Positions 1 through 8,223 of a DNA stretch of 57,405 nucleotides are shown here, piece by piece; within the stretch, counting starts at the first letter, position 1; every line of letters begins with the position of its first letter. The DNA comes from Maritimibacter sp. 55A14 (GTDB taxonomy: Bacteria > Pseudomonadota > Alphaproteobacteria > Rhodobacterales > Rhodobacteraceae): positions 1 to 57,405 of the forward strand of contig NZ_QEYE01000022.1 in assembly GCF_003122205.1 (NCBI RefSeq), in the 5' to 3' direction. Below the pieces are notes generated by a model, which saw nothing but the letters and a program-made list of their open reading frames with translations, was not told the origin of the DNA and did no database searches. A program made the position numbers and the translations under genes.

Positions 1-48
1 CTGCAGGATCCCGACAATCTGTTCTTCGGTGAAACGTGATTTGCGCAT
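1..48 (-). CDS. IS3-family transposase OrfA, N-terminal 16 codons
   Basis: Reading leftward from the ATG at 48 gives MRKSRFTEEQIVGILQ, the characteristic start of the small helix-turn-helix OrfA protein of IS3-family elements. A GGAG ribosome site lies a few bases upstream. OrfA binds the element ends and is normally followed by OrfB, the DDE catalytic part, through a frameshift. Only the first 16 codons are inside the window. Confidence 0.8.
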   Translation of the reverse strand, partial: MRKSRFTEEQIVGILQ

Positions 49-127
49 CGTCTGTTCTCCTCGTCATTTTGAACGTTACGAGAACAAACTCTCATTTTGA
101 ATGGCCCGGTTTTTTGGGGGCAGGTCA
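1..127 (-). mobile_element. IS3-family insertion sequence, one end only
   Basis: The stretch reads leftward into a transposase start and ends at 127 in CA, so the inward strand begins TGACCTGCCCCC, the TG...CA type of end used by IS3-family elements. An in-frame host gene begins directly after it. The rest of the element lies outside the window. The subgroup cannot be settled from so little sequence, and the target duplication cannot be checked because the other end is missing. Confidence 0.8.
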
Positions 128-1235
128 GCTTGCGGATATCGATGTGGTCGTGAATGCGTCCGGGGCGCTTCAGGATGGCGCGCGGGACAATCTGGAAGCC
201 ATCCATGTAAGGACTGTTTCACGCCTTGTCGAAGCCGCCGCCGGGCTGCCGCTACGGATCGTTCAGATCTCTGCGGCCGGCGTGTCGGAGGAGGCCTCGA
301 CTGCCTTCTTCCGCACCAAGGCACGGGGCGATGCCACTATCTCCTCCCGAGCGGCTGACTGGGTCATTCTGCGACCGACCCTTGTGCTGTCGCATGAGGC
401 CTATGGCGGCACGGCCTTGTTGCGGGCGGCAGCGGCGCTGCCGCTGATCGCGCCTCGGATCTTGCCTGACGCACAGGTTCAGACGGTCCATGTCGGCGAT
501 GTTGCCGAGGCCGTCGTCGCTGCCGCCCGGGGCGAGATTCCCTCGGGCATGATCGCGGATCTCACGGAACCTGAAGCCCACGGTTTTCCGGAACTGGTCG
601 AGGCGATACGGCTCTGGCAGGGCTGGCCCGTGCCGGTCTTTCGCCCGGCCGTCCCGGCCATCCTCATGTCAGCGATGGGCAGAGGCGCCGACCTGCTTGG
701 CCACCTCGGGTGGCGTTCGCCCCTTCGAACCACGGCGCTAACGGCGCTTCGGGAGGGTATTCACGGGGATCCCGGGCCTTGGGACAAAGCCGGCGGCCGT
801 CCCTGCCGCTCGCTGGAGAACACCCTGGCGCTGCTGCCCGCGACGCGGCAGGAACGGTTGTTCGCACGCGCCTATCTCGCCCTACCGATCGCCATCGCAA
901 CGCTGGCTCTGTTCTGGTGCCTGTCGGGTCTCATCACATTGTTCGATCCGGCACAGGCCGTGTCGGTCCTGACCGATCACGCCGTTCCAGCCTGGCTGGC
1001 GGGGTTGACAGTGATCGGCGGCGCCATCGCCGACCTTTTCCTCGGCCTCGCGATCCTGTGGCGCAGGTGGACCAAGCCTGCCGTGCTTGGGATGCTGAGC
1101 CTGTCTGGCGCGTATCTGATTGGCAGCCTCATTGTAGCACCCGACCTTTGGGCCGATCCTCTGGGTCCGATGGTCAAGGTCTTTCCCGGAATGGCGCTTG
1201 CCGCCATGGTCTGGCTATTGATGGAGGAACGATGA
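128..1235 (+). pseudogene. NAD(P)-binding epimerase / DoxX-like fusion, 5' truncated by IS3
   Basis: The first part (to about residue 230) resembles the C-terminal two thirds of an atypical short-chain dehydrogenase/NAD(P)H-binding epimerase: DVVVNASGA, then VQISAAGV and ILRPTLVL segments of a Rossmann sugar-epimerase-like fold. About 120 residues with four hydrophobic helices follow, as in DoxX-like proteins. The N-terminal glycine-rich dinucleotide loop is missing because the IS3 end at 127 replaced it. The frame stays open back to base 36 only by reading through IS sequence. The stop overlaps the start of the next gene (ATGA), so the two form an operon. Probably inactive; a fusion transcript from the IS cannot be excluded. 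Confidence 0.75.
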
Positions 1236-1699
1236 GCTACGAATTTCTCCGTTTCCTCCATGTCATCGGTGCAATGGTTCTGCTTGGCACCGGTGCGGGC
1301 ATCGCCTTTTTCATGGTGATGTCCAAGCGGAGCCATGATCCAAGGCTGATTGCGCATGTCGCGGGGATCGTGGTGATTGCCGATACAGTTTTCACCGCCA
1401 CCGCGGCCATTGCGCAGCCCGTCACCGGTTATCTGCTTGCGCGACAGCTCGGCTGGCCCATTTTCAGTGGCTGGGTTGCCTGGTCGCTTGCACTCTATGT
1501 CTTTGTTGGCGCGTTCTGGCTGCCGGTCGTCTGGATGCAGATCAGAATGCGTAACCTGGCGATTACCGCACGCGATACCGGTGCGTCACTGCCGGAAGAT
1601 TACCACCGGCTCTACCGCTGGTGGTTCGCTTTCGGCTTTCCGGCTTTCACCGCAGTTCTGGCGATCATATGGCTCATGCTGACCAGACCGTCGCTGTAA
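1232..1699 (+). CDS. DUF2269-type integral membrane protein
   Basis: A 155-residue protein with four predicted membrane helices, beginning MSYEFLRFLHVIGAMVLLG and carrying the FLHVIGA start and TGYLLA segment typical of the DUF2269 family. The biochemical function of this family is unknown. The start codon overlaps the stop of the upstream epimerase-DoxX gene by four bases, so it is translationally coupled to a gene now cut by an insertion sequence and may have lost its native promoter. About 235 bases without a convincing gene follow. Confidence 0.75.
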   Translation: MSYEFLRFLHVIGAMVLLGTGAGIAFFMVMSKRSHDPRLIAHVAGIVVIADTVFTATAAIAQPVTGYLLARQLGWPIFSGWVAWSLALYVFVGAFWLPVVWMQIRMRNLAITARDTGASLPEDYHRLYRWWFAFGFPAFTAVLAIIWLMLTRPSL

Positions 1700-1935
1700 C
1701 GGGGGCAGATCAAACAACCGCTTCGGGGAAACCGCACTGCGGCATTGGGGTAGCCGGGAACGGACGGTCAGGGCCGGATGCGGCTCTTTTGCCAGCTATT
1801 GAGTTTCCGGTTGATTTCCGGGTTTGCCTGCTCTCGGCCTCTTGGCATTGGCAGGTCCCCATCGCTGAAACGGATGGTCCACATTCTATTGTCAGCGAAG
1901 TGTTCCAGCCACCCCGCCGCCTGCAATCACCCACC

Positions 1936-2697
1936 TCATGAGAAGTGCCGGCGCAAAGCGACGTTCATCCCTTCGATGGCGATCACGAGCAGGATGACGG
2001 CAAGCGTGACGCTCGCCGCCTTGTCGTATTGGAAGGAGCGCACATAGGTCTGGATGTAGAAGCCGATCCCGCCTGCGCCGACGATGCCGAGGATCAGCGA
2101 CTCCCGCAGGTTCAGCTCGAAGCGGAAGATCGTGTCACGGGCGACGACAGGGGCCATCTGCGGCCAGATGGCGTGGCGAAGGCGGGCGAGCCGCCCGGCA
2201 CCGGCACTTTCCAGTGCCTCGATGGGGGCGCGGGTCACGCCGTCGATGGCCTCGGCGTAGAACTTGCCCAGCATCCCCGTGGCATGAAACGCGACGGCGA
2301 TGATCCCCGGCATGGGGCCGAGGCCCACCGCCCCGACCATCAGCATCGCGACCAGAAGCAGCGGGATCGCACGGATCAACGCGAGCAGCGTCCTGACGCT
2401 GCGGTGGATGACGGGGGGCGCCATCGTCTCGGAGGCGGCAAGCCCAAGCGGAACGGACAGGATGACCGCGCCGAGCGTGCCCAGGATCGCAATGCGGAGT
2501 GTTTCGGCGGTTCCGTCGACGATCTCGGTCACGACGGTCGGATCCGGCGGCATCATGCGGCTTAGGAATTCGACGATGCGCGGCCCTGCGGAGAGAAGGC
2601 GCGATAGCTCCATGTCGCTCGTCGCAAAGGACCAGAGCACTATGGCCGCAAAGACGGCACCCGTCAGGAAACCGGCCCAGCCGCCGCTCCGCTTCAT
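1936..2697 (-). CDS. phnE: PhnE-like ABC transporter permease
   Basis: A 253-residue inner-membrane permease with about six hydrophobic helices and the binding-protein-dependent transport motif region (residues about 150-190, containing EALESAGAGRLARLRHAIWP) that docks on the ATPase. The final helices carry SLILGIVGAGGIGFYI, typical of PhnE-type permeases for phosphonate, phosphite or related oxyanions. It overlaps the ATPase gene by four bases and is the last gene of a four-gene leftward operon. The real substrate may not be a phosphonate, because the operon also encodes a haem peroxidase and faces a metal regulator. The symbol marks family only. Confidence 0.8.
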   Translation of the reverse strand: MKRSGGWAGFLTGAVFAAIVLWSFATSDMELSRLLSAGPRIVEFLSRMMPPDPTVVTEIVDGTAETLRIAILGTLGAVILSVPLGLAASETMAPPVIHRSVRTLLALIRAIPLLLVAMLMVGAVGLGPMPGIIAVAFHATGMLGKFYAEAIDGVTRAPIEALESAGAGRLARLRHAIWPQMAPVVARDTIFRFELNLRESLILGIVGAGGIGFYIQTYVRSFQYDKAASVTLAVILLVIAIEGMNVALRRHFS

Positions 2698-3482
2698 TGA
2701 ACCAGCCTCAGCTCCGCCTCGATCGGCCAGTCTTGCGCGACGTTTCTGTAAAGCGCCGCGATTTCCTGTTCCGAGACGTCGCCGACGGGGTGATCGAACG
2801 CGATCCGCCCCACCGTCATGCCAACGACGCGGGAAGCGACGCGCAAGGCAAGTTCGGGCTGGTGCGAGGAAAAGATCGTCGTCGCGCCACGCTTCGCCGC
2901 GGCGCGGGTGATCAGTGTCAGGATTTCACCGGCGCGGGCGGGGTCGAGGTTGCTGACCGGTTCGTCGGCGAGGATCAGCCGCGGTTCCTGCGCGAGACAC
3001 CGGGCGATGGCCACCCGCTGCCGCTGCCCCCCGCTCAGTGAATCGACGCGGCGATGGGTCAGTTCGCCGATGCCGCAATCCGCCATCGCCTGATGCGCGA
3101 CATCGAGGTCATGCACGGAATGGCGGCCGAGGAGTGCCGCGAAGGTCGACATCCGCCCAAGCCGCCCATTCAGGACGTTGCGCAGGACGCTGGAGCGTTC
3201 GACCAGCGCGAACTCCTGGAAGATGAAGCCAATGTCGGGCCGCGCCGCGGCAGGCGGCGGGGCGTCCGGGGACAGGGGTCTGCCAAGGACCGAGACACGC
3301 CCCGTCCAGCCGTGCAGCCGCCCGTCGAGGATTGCCAGCAGCGTGGTCTTGCCCGCGCCCGATGGACCGAGCAGGACGACCGCCTCACCGGCCTCGACCC
3401 CCAGCCCGACACCTTCGAGCGCCGGCAGGTCCGCGCCCGCATGGGCGAAATCCAGATCGTCGATATCGACCACGCGGGTCAC
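2694..3482 (-). CDS. phnC: PhnC-like ABC transporter ATPase
   Basis: A 262-residue ATPase. Walker A is GPSGAGKTT (39-47), the ABC signature LSGGQRQR starts at 149, and Walker B LILADEP is at 169-175 followed by the D-loop SNLD. The DEPVSNLDP pattern and the length fit the PhnC branch of importer ATPases. It overlaps the binding-protein gene upstream and the permease gene downstream by four bases each (ATGA junctions), so the three transporter parts are translated together. It would energise uptake of whatever the PhnD-like protein binds. Confidence 0.85.
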   Translation of the reverse strand: MTRVVDIDDLDFAHAGADLPALEGVGLGVEAGEAVVLLGPSGAGKTTLLAILDGRLHGWTGRVSVLGRPLSPDAPPPAAARPDIGFIFQEFALVERSSVLRNVLNGRLGRMSTFAALLGRHSVHDLDVAHQAMADCGIGELTHRRVDSLSGGQRQRVAIARCLAQEPRLILADEPVSNLDPARAGEILTLITRAAAKRGATTIFSSHQPELALRVASRVVGMTVGRIAFDHPVGDVSEQEIAALYRNVAQDWPIEAELRLVQ

Positions 3483-4348
3483 GACAGCAGCCCGTACTCG
3501 CGTGCCATCTCCCGGACGCCGTCGAAGGCCTCGGGATCGGCACGCACGTAGCCGTCCGGCCCGTAGAGATACTGCAGCATGTCGCGATGCACGGGGTCAT
3601 TCAGCCGCATCATCGTCTCGACGAAACGTGCCCGCAGGCCCTTGTCGAGTCCGGGGCGCGCAATCACCACGTGGCTCGGAATCCGCGGGCTTTCGGCGAT
3701 CCAGGTGACCTGCGGCTGCTGTTCGGGCGTAAGCAGAAGGTCGGCATACTGGCTTGCCCCGGCCGCCGCGACCAGGCCCTGCGCCATCGCCTGCATTGCC
3801 TGCTGATAGCCGCCGGCGAAGAAGATGCGGCCAAAGAATGTGTCGGCTTCCTCGACGCCGGAAATCAGCCCGGCACGCTGGAACTCGGCCAGCGGGTAGA
3901 GATAGCCCGATTCCGAGATCGGATCGGCAAATGCGATGTCGCGGCCTTCGAGGTCGGCAAGCGAGGTGATCCCGCTGTCGCGTCGCACGAAGATGCGCCC
4001 GGTGTAGTAGGGTTCGCCCCTGTAGACCTCGGACAAAAGCGGCACCGCGCCGATCTCGGCCTCGGCGAGGACGAATGGCAAGGCCCCCATGAAGGAGATA
4101 TCGGCATCGCCGTTTCGCAGCGCCTCGACGGCGGCGGCATGGTCGATGGTCACGAAGCCCTCGACCGGAACGCCCAGTTCCTGCGACAGCCAGCCGGTGA
4201 TCACCTCGATATCGCCCAGCAGCTTGTCCGGGTTCTCCTGCGGGATGAAGGCCAAACGCAGAGTTGTGTCCTGCCCCAGGGCGGGGGCAGCGAGCAGCGC
4301 GCCCAGCCCTGTGGCCAGCAGGGTGCGTCGCGTCAATGGTGCCGTCAT
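3479..4348 (-). CDS. phnD: PhnD-like periplasmic substrate-binding protein
   Basis: A 289-residue exported binding protein. It opens with a twin-arginine-like signal (TRRTLLATGLGALLAAPALG) and cleavage is likely after ALGQ. The mature part begins LRLAFIPQENPDKLL and includes DISFMGALPFVLA and LADLEGRDIAFADP, the pattern of the PhnD/phosphite/transferrin-like binding-protein superfamily. Its start codon shares one base with the stop of the peroxidase gene (TGATG), so translation is coupled. PhnD-type folds bind several oxyanions, so the ligand cannot be read from sequence. The MntR-type regulator next door and the peroxidase suggest metal or redox nutrition, which is an inference. Confidence 0.75.
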   Translation of the reverse strand: MTAPLTRRTLLATGLGALLAAPALGQDTTLRLAFIPQENPDKLLGDIEVITGWLSQELGVPVEGFVTIDHAAAVEALRNGDADISFMGALPFVLAEAEIGAVPLLSEVYRGEPYYTGRIFVRRDSGITSLADLEGRDIAFADPISESGYLYPLAEFQRAGLISGVEEADTFFGRIFFAGGYQQAMQAMAQGLVAAAGASQYADLLLTPEQQPQVTWIAESPRIPSHVVIARPGLDKGLRARFVETMMRLNDPVHRDMLQYLYGPDGYVRADPEAFDGVREMAREYGLLS

Positions 4349-6240
4349 CAGTAAACCCTCTCATCAATAGCTTCGGCCTCGACCTTGAAGCTGGCCCAAT
4401 GCCGCTCGGCGGCCGCCCAGTCGTCGTCCCGGACGGCCTCGCCCACGTCGAAGAGGATGTTGGCCAGCCGATAAATCTCGGGGCGCGCGCTCTGGTTTGC
4501 CATCGTGCCGGCGTCGGCGGAAAGGTCAGCCGCGACCGTGTCGATCAGCAGGCGTGTGTGCTTCGCGTCGCGCGCGGGCAGAAGCGTGTCGAGCGTGGAC
4601 GCGAAGGTGGTGAGTTCCTCGAAGGCCAAGCGGAACGGCGTGTTCCGCTCACCGAATGCCTCGTAGGGCTCATCCGCCGCGCCCACGGTTTCAAGATATG
4701 CCGTTAGGTCCGACCGCTCCTGCTCGGTCAAGCCGAGCGACTTGGCGTCATTGAACCAGTCCACGACGCTGGCCAGCGTCGGCAGCGATCCGTCGTGGAA
4801 ATATGGCGCGGTGTAGGCTGTGCCCAGCAATGTCGGCGTGTCGAACGCACCCGCGCGTGAGCCGTCATAGGCCCCGCTGGCCGAGCCGATATCATGCGCC
4901 CGGCGGTTGAGGAAATTGGCCGAGGGGATGTGGCATCCGGCGCAGGATCTGTCGGCGAGCCCGGCCATCGGCCGGTTGAAGATCTCCTCGCCCCGTTGCG
5001 CGGCCTCGGGGGCGGCCTCTGTCAGCGCGCCCTCGGGGGTGACCATGGAATTGGGCAGGAAGTCGAACTCGGTCATGTAGGCCACGAGCGCGTCCAGCAT
5101 GAAGGGGGTCGGCTCGGCGCCGCCGAATTCGTTCACGATCACATTGCGACTGAAGTCGCGCAGCGAGGCGAACCGTCCGTCACGTCCGTAAGGCCCGGTA
5201 AACCGCAAGCCTCGCAGGCTGGGGATATCTAGGGAATCCGCCCTGCGGTCGTTGAACATCGGATTGAAGAACCCGCCATCCACGTCCGCCGCACCGGGCT
5301 GGTGGCTGACGCCGGGAATGAAGAAGCGCTGGTTGATGTCGGACCGGTTGTGGCAGGTGGAACAGGCGATGCCGTTGCTGCGGGCCGGATCTCCGAAGAT
5401 TTCGGGGCTGTCGAACAGCATGTCGCCATAGGCGATGAGCGGCAGGTCCTTCTCGTCGATCCCCTGCTCCTCGAAATTCAGCACGAGAAGCGGCAGCGGG
5501 TCTTGATCGAAAATGTCAGACCCCGGCGGAAGGGTCGCGGGAAGGTCCACCACCCTGTCGCTCGCCGCGACGGTTTCGGGAATGGCCGATAGCGTGGCGC
5601 GCCGCCCGAAGCTGTCGGGCAGGTAATTCGCCGCAAGGAAGCTCGAGATGACCCTGCGGGCCGCTTCCATTCGCTCGGTGTTCCGGGGCGCCGCGCCCGT
5701 GCCAAGCACGCCGGAGGATCCGGTCGCGCTGGACAGTTCCAGCCAAGCCATCCCGATCTCGCGCGCGGCCTCCGGGTCGGCGGCCGTCACGTGATCAGCG
5801 AAGGCGCGATAGAGCTCCTGCGCTTCCAACACCGCTGTCTGAGCGGCACCCGACGTCTCTGCCGCGATCGCCCGGTCGAGCTGTTCCTCGATGCGTCCGG
5901 CAATGAGCCGGGTCGCGGCGGCGAAGAGCGCCTGCCGGTCCTGGGCGTCGATCGCTGCCTCCATGGCTTCGGTGTTCAACGTGCTGTCATCCGAGATGCG
6001 GTCGATCGCGCCTTCGCGGAACGCCGCCCCGCGATAGGGCTCGGTCCACGCCTTCTCGATTTTCTCCCAAGGCACCGGAGCGAGGTTGCCGTAGTGCAGG
6101 GTCAGCCGATAGGCGGCGGCCTCGGGCAGCCAGGGCGTCTCTTTCGCAGGGGTCGCAAGGGCTGGACCGTTGGCGAGCGTCGCGGCGGCGCTTGCGATAA
6201 TGCATATCATTCGCAACCCAACTGTGAACTTCACTTGCAT
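4348..6240 (-). CDS. Long di-haem MauG / cytochrome c peroxidase-family protein
   Basis: A 630-residue exported c-type cytochrome with an N-terminal signal (hydrophobic 8-29, ALA-T-P end). Two haem-binding CxxCH motifs are present: C293-STC-H297 and C433-AGC-H437. The family segment PYFHDGSLPTLASVVDW follows the second haem. The peroxidase core therefore spans about 240-525. It is longer than usual MauG/CCP proteins (about 350-450 residues) because of helical extensions of about 200 residues before and 100 after the core. It is the first gene of the operon with the phn-like importer and starts 35 bases from the putative MntR site. It could reduce peroxide or oxidise a metal or protein substrate. 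Confidence 0.8.
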   Translation of the reverse strand: MQVKFTVGLRMICIIASAAATLANGPALATPAKETPWLPEAAAYRLTLHYGNLAPVPWEKIEKAWTEPYRGAAFREGAIDRISDDSTLNTEAMEAAIDAQDRQALFAAATRLIAGRIEEQLDRAIAAETSGAAQTAVLEAQELYRAFADHVTAADPEAAREIGMAWLELSSATGSSGVLGTGAAPRNTERMEAARRVISSFLAANYLPDSFGRRATLSAIPETVAASDRVVDLPATLPPGSDIFDQDPLPLLVLNFEEQGIDEKDLPLIAYGDMLFDSPEIFGDPARSNGIACSTCHNRSDINQRFFIPGVSHQPGAADVDGGFFNPMFNDRRADSLDIPSLRGLRFTGPYGRDGRFASLRDFSRNVIVNEFGGAEPTPFMLDALVAYMTEFDFLPNSMVTPEGALTEAAPEAAQRGEEIFNRPMAGLADRSCAGCHIPSANFLNRRAHDIGSASGAYDGSRAGAFDTPTLLGTAYTAPYFHDGSLPTLASVVDWFNDAKSLGLTEQERSDLTAYLETVGAADEPYEAFGERNTPFRLAFEELTTFASTLDTLLPARDAKHTRLLIDTVAADLSADAGTMANQSARPEIYRLANILFDVGEAVRDDDWAAAERHWASFKVEAEAIDERVY

Positions 6241-6274
6241 GTTCCTGGCATCGCCTTTCGGTTCGGGATGTGTA

Positions 6275-6296
6275 AAAATTAGCCGTGTCTAAATTT
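6275..6296. promoter_or_regulatory. Candidate MntR-type operator between divergent genes
   Basis: An inverted repeat with arms AAAATTAG and CTAAATTT (7 of 8 bases complementary) around a six-base centre CCGTGT. The AAA..TAGC...CTA..TTT layout resembles the MntR boxes known from enterobacteria. It lies between the peroxidase start (6240) and the regulator start (6351), in the only AT-rich part of the gap, so it could control both. Binding is inferred, not shown. Confidence 0.5.
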
Positions 6297-6350
6297 GATA
6301 GCACAGGCGAATACATTGTCAATCGCCGTGATATGTTTCAGGGTTCGCGC

Positions 6351-6824
6351 ATGGAAAGCTCACGCGATACCAACGGGGCCTGTGGCGAACCGGCGTCAGG
6401 CAAAGGGGAGCGCGCCCCGGCCGCTCAGGCCGGCGCGTTCGCCTCGGTGCGCACCGCGCATGAAAGCGAGATGGCGGAGGACTATGTCGAGCTGATCGCG
6501 GAGCTTGTCGAAATCAATGGCGAAGCCCGCCCGGTGGACATGGCCGAACGGCTGGGGGTCAAGCCGCCGACCGTAACCAAGAACCTCTCCCGCCTCGTGC
6601 GTGAAGGGCTCGTCCGCCGGGAGCGGTACCGCTCGATCTTCCTGACAGAGGCCGGCGCGGCGCTGGCGGAGGCCTGCCGCCGCCGGCACCGGAGCGTCGT
6701 GGCAGCATTGGTTGCCCTTGGCGTGGATGTGGAGACGGCCGAACGGGACGCCGAGGGCATTGAACACCATGTCAGCGAGGAAACGCTGGCCGCGTTCGAG
6801 AGGTTCGTCGCAGTACACGGCTGA
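6351..6824 (+). CDS. mntR: MntR-type (DtxR-family) manganese-responsive repressor
   Basis: A 157-residue regulator with the MntR layout: a winged helix-turn-helix (VDMAERLGVKPPTVTKNLSR) and the metal-site and dimer segment RHRSVVAALVALGV ... DAEGIEHHVSEETL, nearly identical in pattern to E. coli MntR. An in-frame GTG at 6285 lies inside the proposed operator and ATG codons occur at 6333 and 6351. I chose 6351 because it follows CAGGG and gives the usual family length (about 155). It is divergent from the peroxidase-phn operon, which it probably represses when metal is plentiful. Mn versus Fe specificity cannot be fixed by eye. Confidence 0.8.
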   Translation: MESSRDTNGACGEPASGKGERAPAAQAGAFASVRTAHESEMAEDYVELIAELVEINGEARPVDMAERLGVKPPTVTKNLSRLVREGLVRRERYRSIFLTEAGAALAEACRRRHRSVVAALVALGVDVETAERDAEGIEHHVSEETLAAFERFVAVHG

Positions 6825-6833
6825 CCGCACCTT

Positions 6834-6847
6834 GGCGGCCTGCCGCC
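6834..6847 (+). terminator. Weak GC hairpin after mntR
   Basis: GGCGGC and GCCGCC face each other around CT just after the mntR stop. There is no T-run behind it, so an intrinsic terminator is only a possibility. Confidence 0.25.
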
Positions 6848-7013
6848 GGGAACGGAATGCGGGCGCCGCGGGACACTGGCGCACCCCCAAGCGCCGGTCA
6901 GGACAAATTGTCCACGACCGTGTAGGCTGGATCGGCGCGGCGTGATGCGGCGCGCCGACGGTCCGGCGCGAGGCGGTCAGCGCAACGGCCGGTCTTGTCC
7001 GAGGAAAAGCGCA

Positions 7014-7841
7014 ATGTCGGCGGAAAGATATGCCCCGAACGGCGACGGCGGCGCAGGGGCATTCGACATCCGCCGGATCAGCTATGGCGACGTGATCGAC
7101 GCCCTGCGGAGCGGGCTTGCCGACTTTCTCGTGAAGCCTTCCCACTACGCGTTCGCGATCCTGGTGTATCCGGTCATCGGTTTCGCGCTTTTCGCGTGGG
7201 CGTCGCGTATGGATGCGTTCTATCTGATTTATCCGCTGGCGGCAGGTTTCGCGCTTCTGGGGCCGTTCGCGGCGCTCGGGCTTTACGAGATCAGCCGGCG
7301 GCTCGAAGCCGGTCTCGACGCGTCATGGCGCCACGCGCTCGACGTGCTGCGCTCGCCGGCATTGCCCGAGATCGCCAAGGTCGCGCTTGTGCTGCTGGCG
7401 ATCTTCCTCGGCTGGATTCTTTGCGCGCATGTCCTTTATCGTCTGATCCTGGGCGGACAGGATCACGGCGGGCTTGCGGCATTCGCACGCGCGGTCGTCG
7501 CGACACAAAGTGGCTGGACCCTGATCCTGCTGGGCAACGCGGCCGGCTTCGGCTTCGCCTTCTTCGCACTGCGCACATCGGTCGTGGCGTTTCCTCTGCT
7601 TTTGCATCGGAACGTGTCGGCGGCAGCGGCCGTGGCGGCATCGCATCTTGCCGTGCGGCGCAATCCCGGCCCGGTGCTGTTCTGGGGACTTCTGGTTGTC
7701 GCGCTTCTGTTCCTGGGCGCCGTGCCGCTTCTGGCCGGGCTGATCGTGACCTTTCCGGTTCTCGGCCATAGCAGTTGGCATCTGTACCGCAGACTGGTCG
7801 TGCCGGCCGCGACCGCAACCGCCGCGCGGGACGAAGGCTGA
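7014..7841 (+). CDS. DUF2189 membrane protein
   Basis: A 275-residue protein with about six membrane helices and the family pattern DIRRISYGDVIDALRSGLADF at the start, YPVIGFALFAWAS in the first helix and GPFAALGLYEISRRLE after the second. This is DUF2189, which is frequent in alphaproteobacteria and of unknown function. The start at 7014 is supported by GAGGAAA seven bases upstream. It lies convergent to the cytochrome oxidase operon with only seven bases between the ends, which suggests old neighbours, though no functional link is established. Confidence 0.75.
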   Translation: MSAERYAPNGDGGAGAFDIRRISYGDVIDALRSGLADFLVKPSHYAFAILVYPVIGFALFAWASRMDAFYLIYPLAAGFALLGPFAALGLYEISRRLEAGLDASWRHALDVLRSPALPEIAKVALVLLAIFLGWILCAHVLYRLILGGQDHGGLAAFARAVVATQSGWTLILLGNAAGFGFAFFALRTSVVAFPLLLHRNVSAAAAVAASHLAVRRNPGPVLFWGLLVVALLFLGAVPLLAGLIVTFPVLGHSSWHLYRRLVVPAATATAARDEG

Positions 7842-7848
7842 CAATGCC

Positions 7849-8217
7849 CTACTGGCCTCCGAAAAATATCAGTCTTGAGCCGAGCGTATAATCGGATTCG
7901 GCGGTCATGATCGCGAGAAACACAAGAACCGCCAAGGGCGGCAGCAGGATCGCGTAGCCGAGCGCCAGCCGCTCCCAGGCCATGTGCATGAAGACGGCGA
8001 CGATCAGCCCCGCTTTCAACAGCATGAAGATGACGATCAGGCTCCAGCGGAGCAGCCCCTGAAGATCCGCATAGTCCACGAGGTATGACCCCGCGCTCAG
8101 CACGAAAAGCAGGAGCCAGACGACGAGATAGAGCTTGATCGGATGTTGCTGACCCTCCTCATGGGCGGGGGCAGCTGCCGGAGCGTTGCTGGCTTGATGG
8201 ATTTTGGCTTTCGTCAT
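7849..8217 (-). CDS. Haem-copper oxidase subunit IV (small membrane subunit)
   Basis: A 122-residue protein with three hydrophobic helices (about 32-48, 58-78, 87-107). HPIKLYLVVWLLLFVLSAGSY and the LKAGLIVAVFMHM segment are typical of prokaryotic COX4/CyoD-like subunits, which support assembly or stability of the oxidase and carry no metal centre. It is the last gene of the leftward oxidase operon, six bases after the second subunit III gene. The N-terminal 27 residues are alanine/proline rich and probably cytoplasmic. Confidence 0.8.
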   Translation of the reverse strand: MTKAKIHQASNAPAAAPAHEEGQQHPIKLYLVVWLLLFVLSAGSYLVDYADLQGLLRWSLIVIFMLLKAGLIVAVFMHMAWERLALGYAILLPPLAVLVFLAIMTAESDYTLGSRLIFFGGQ

Positions 8218-8223
8218 GTTCCC

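Noticed and set aside
1700-1935. Short frames between the DUF2269 gene and the phn-like operon
   Set aside because: No start signal, no family pattern and no repeats; treated as non-coding.
1936-4348. Plain phosphonate uptake operon
   Set aside because: PhnDCE-like folds are clear, but no phosphonate-degrading genes are present and the operon begins with a haem peroxidase beside a metal regulator; symbols are kept for family only.
6285-6350. GTG 6285 as start of mntR
   Set aside because: It sits inside the proposed operator and would add 22 residues without family similarity; ATG 6351 gives the usual MntR length.
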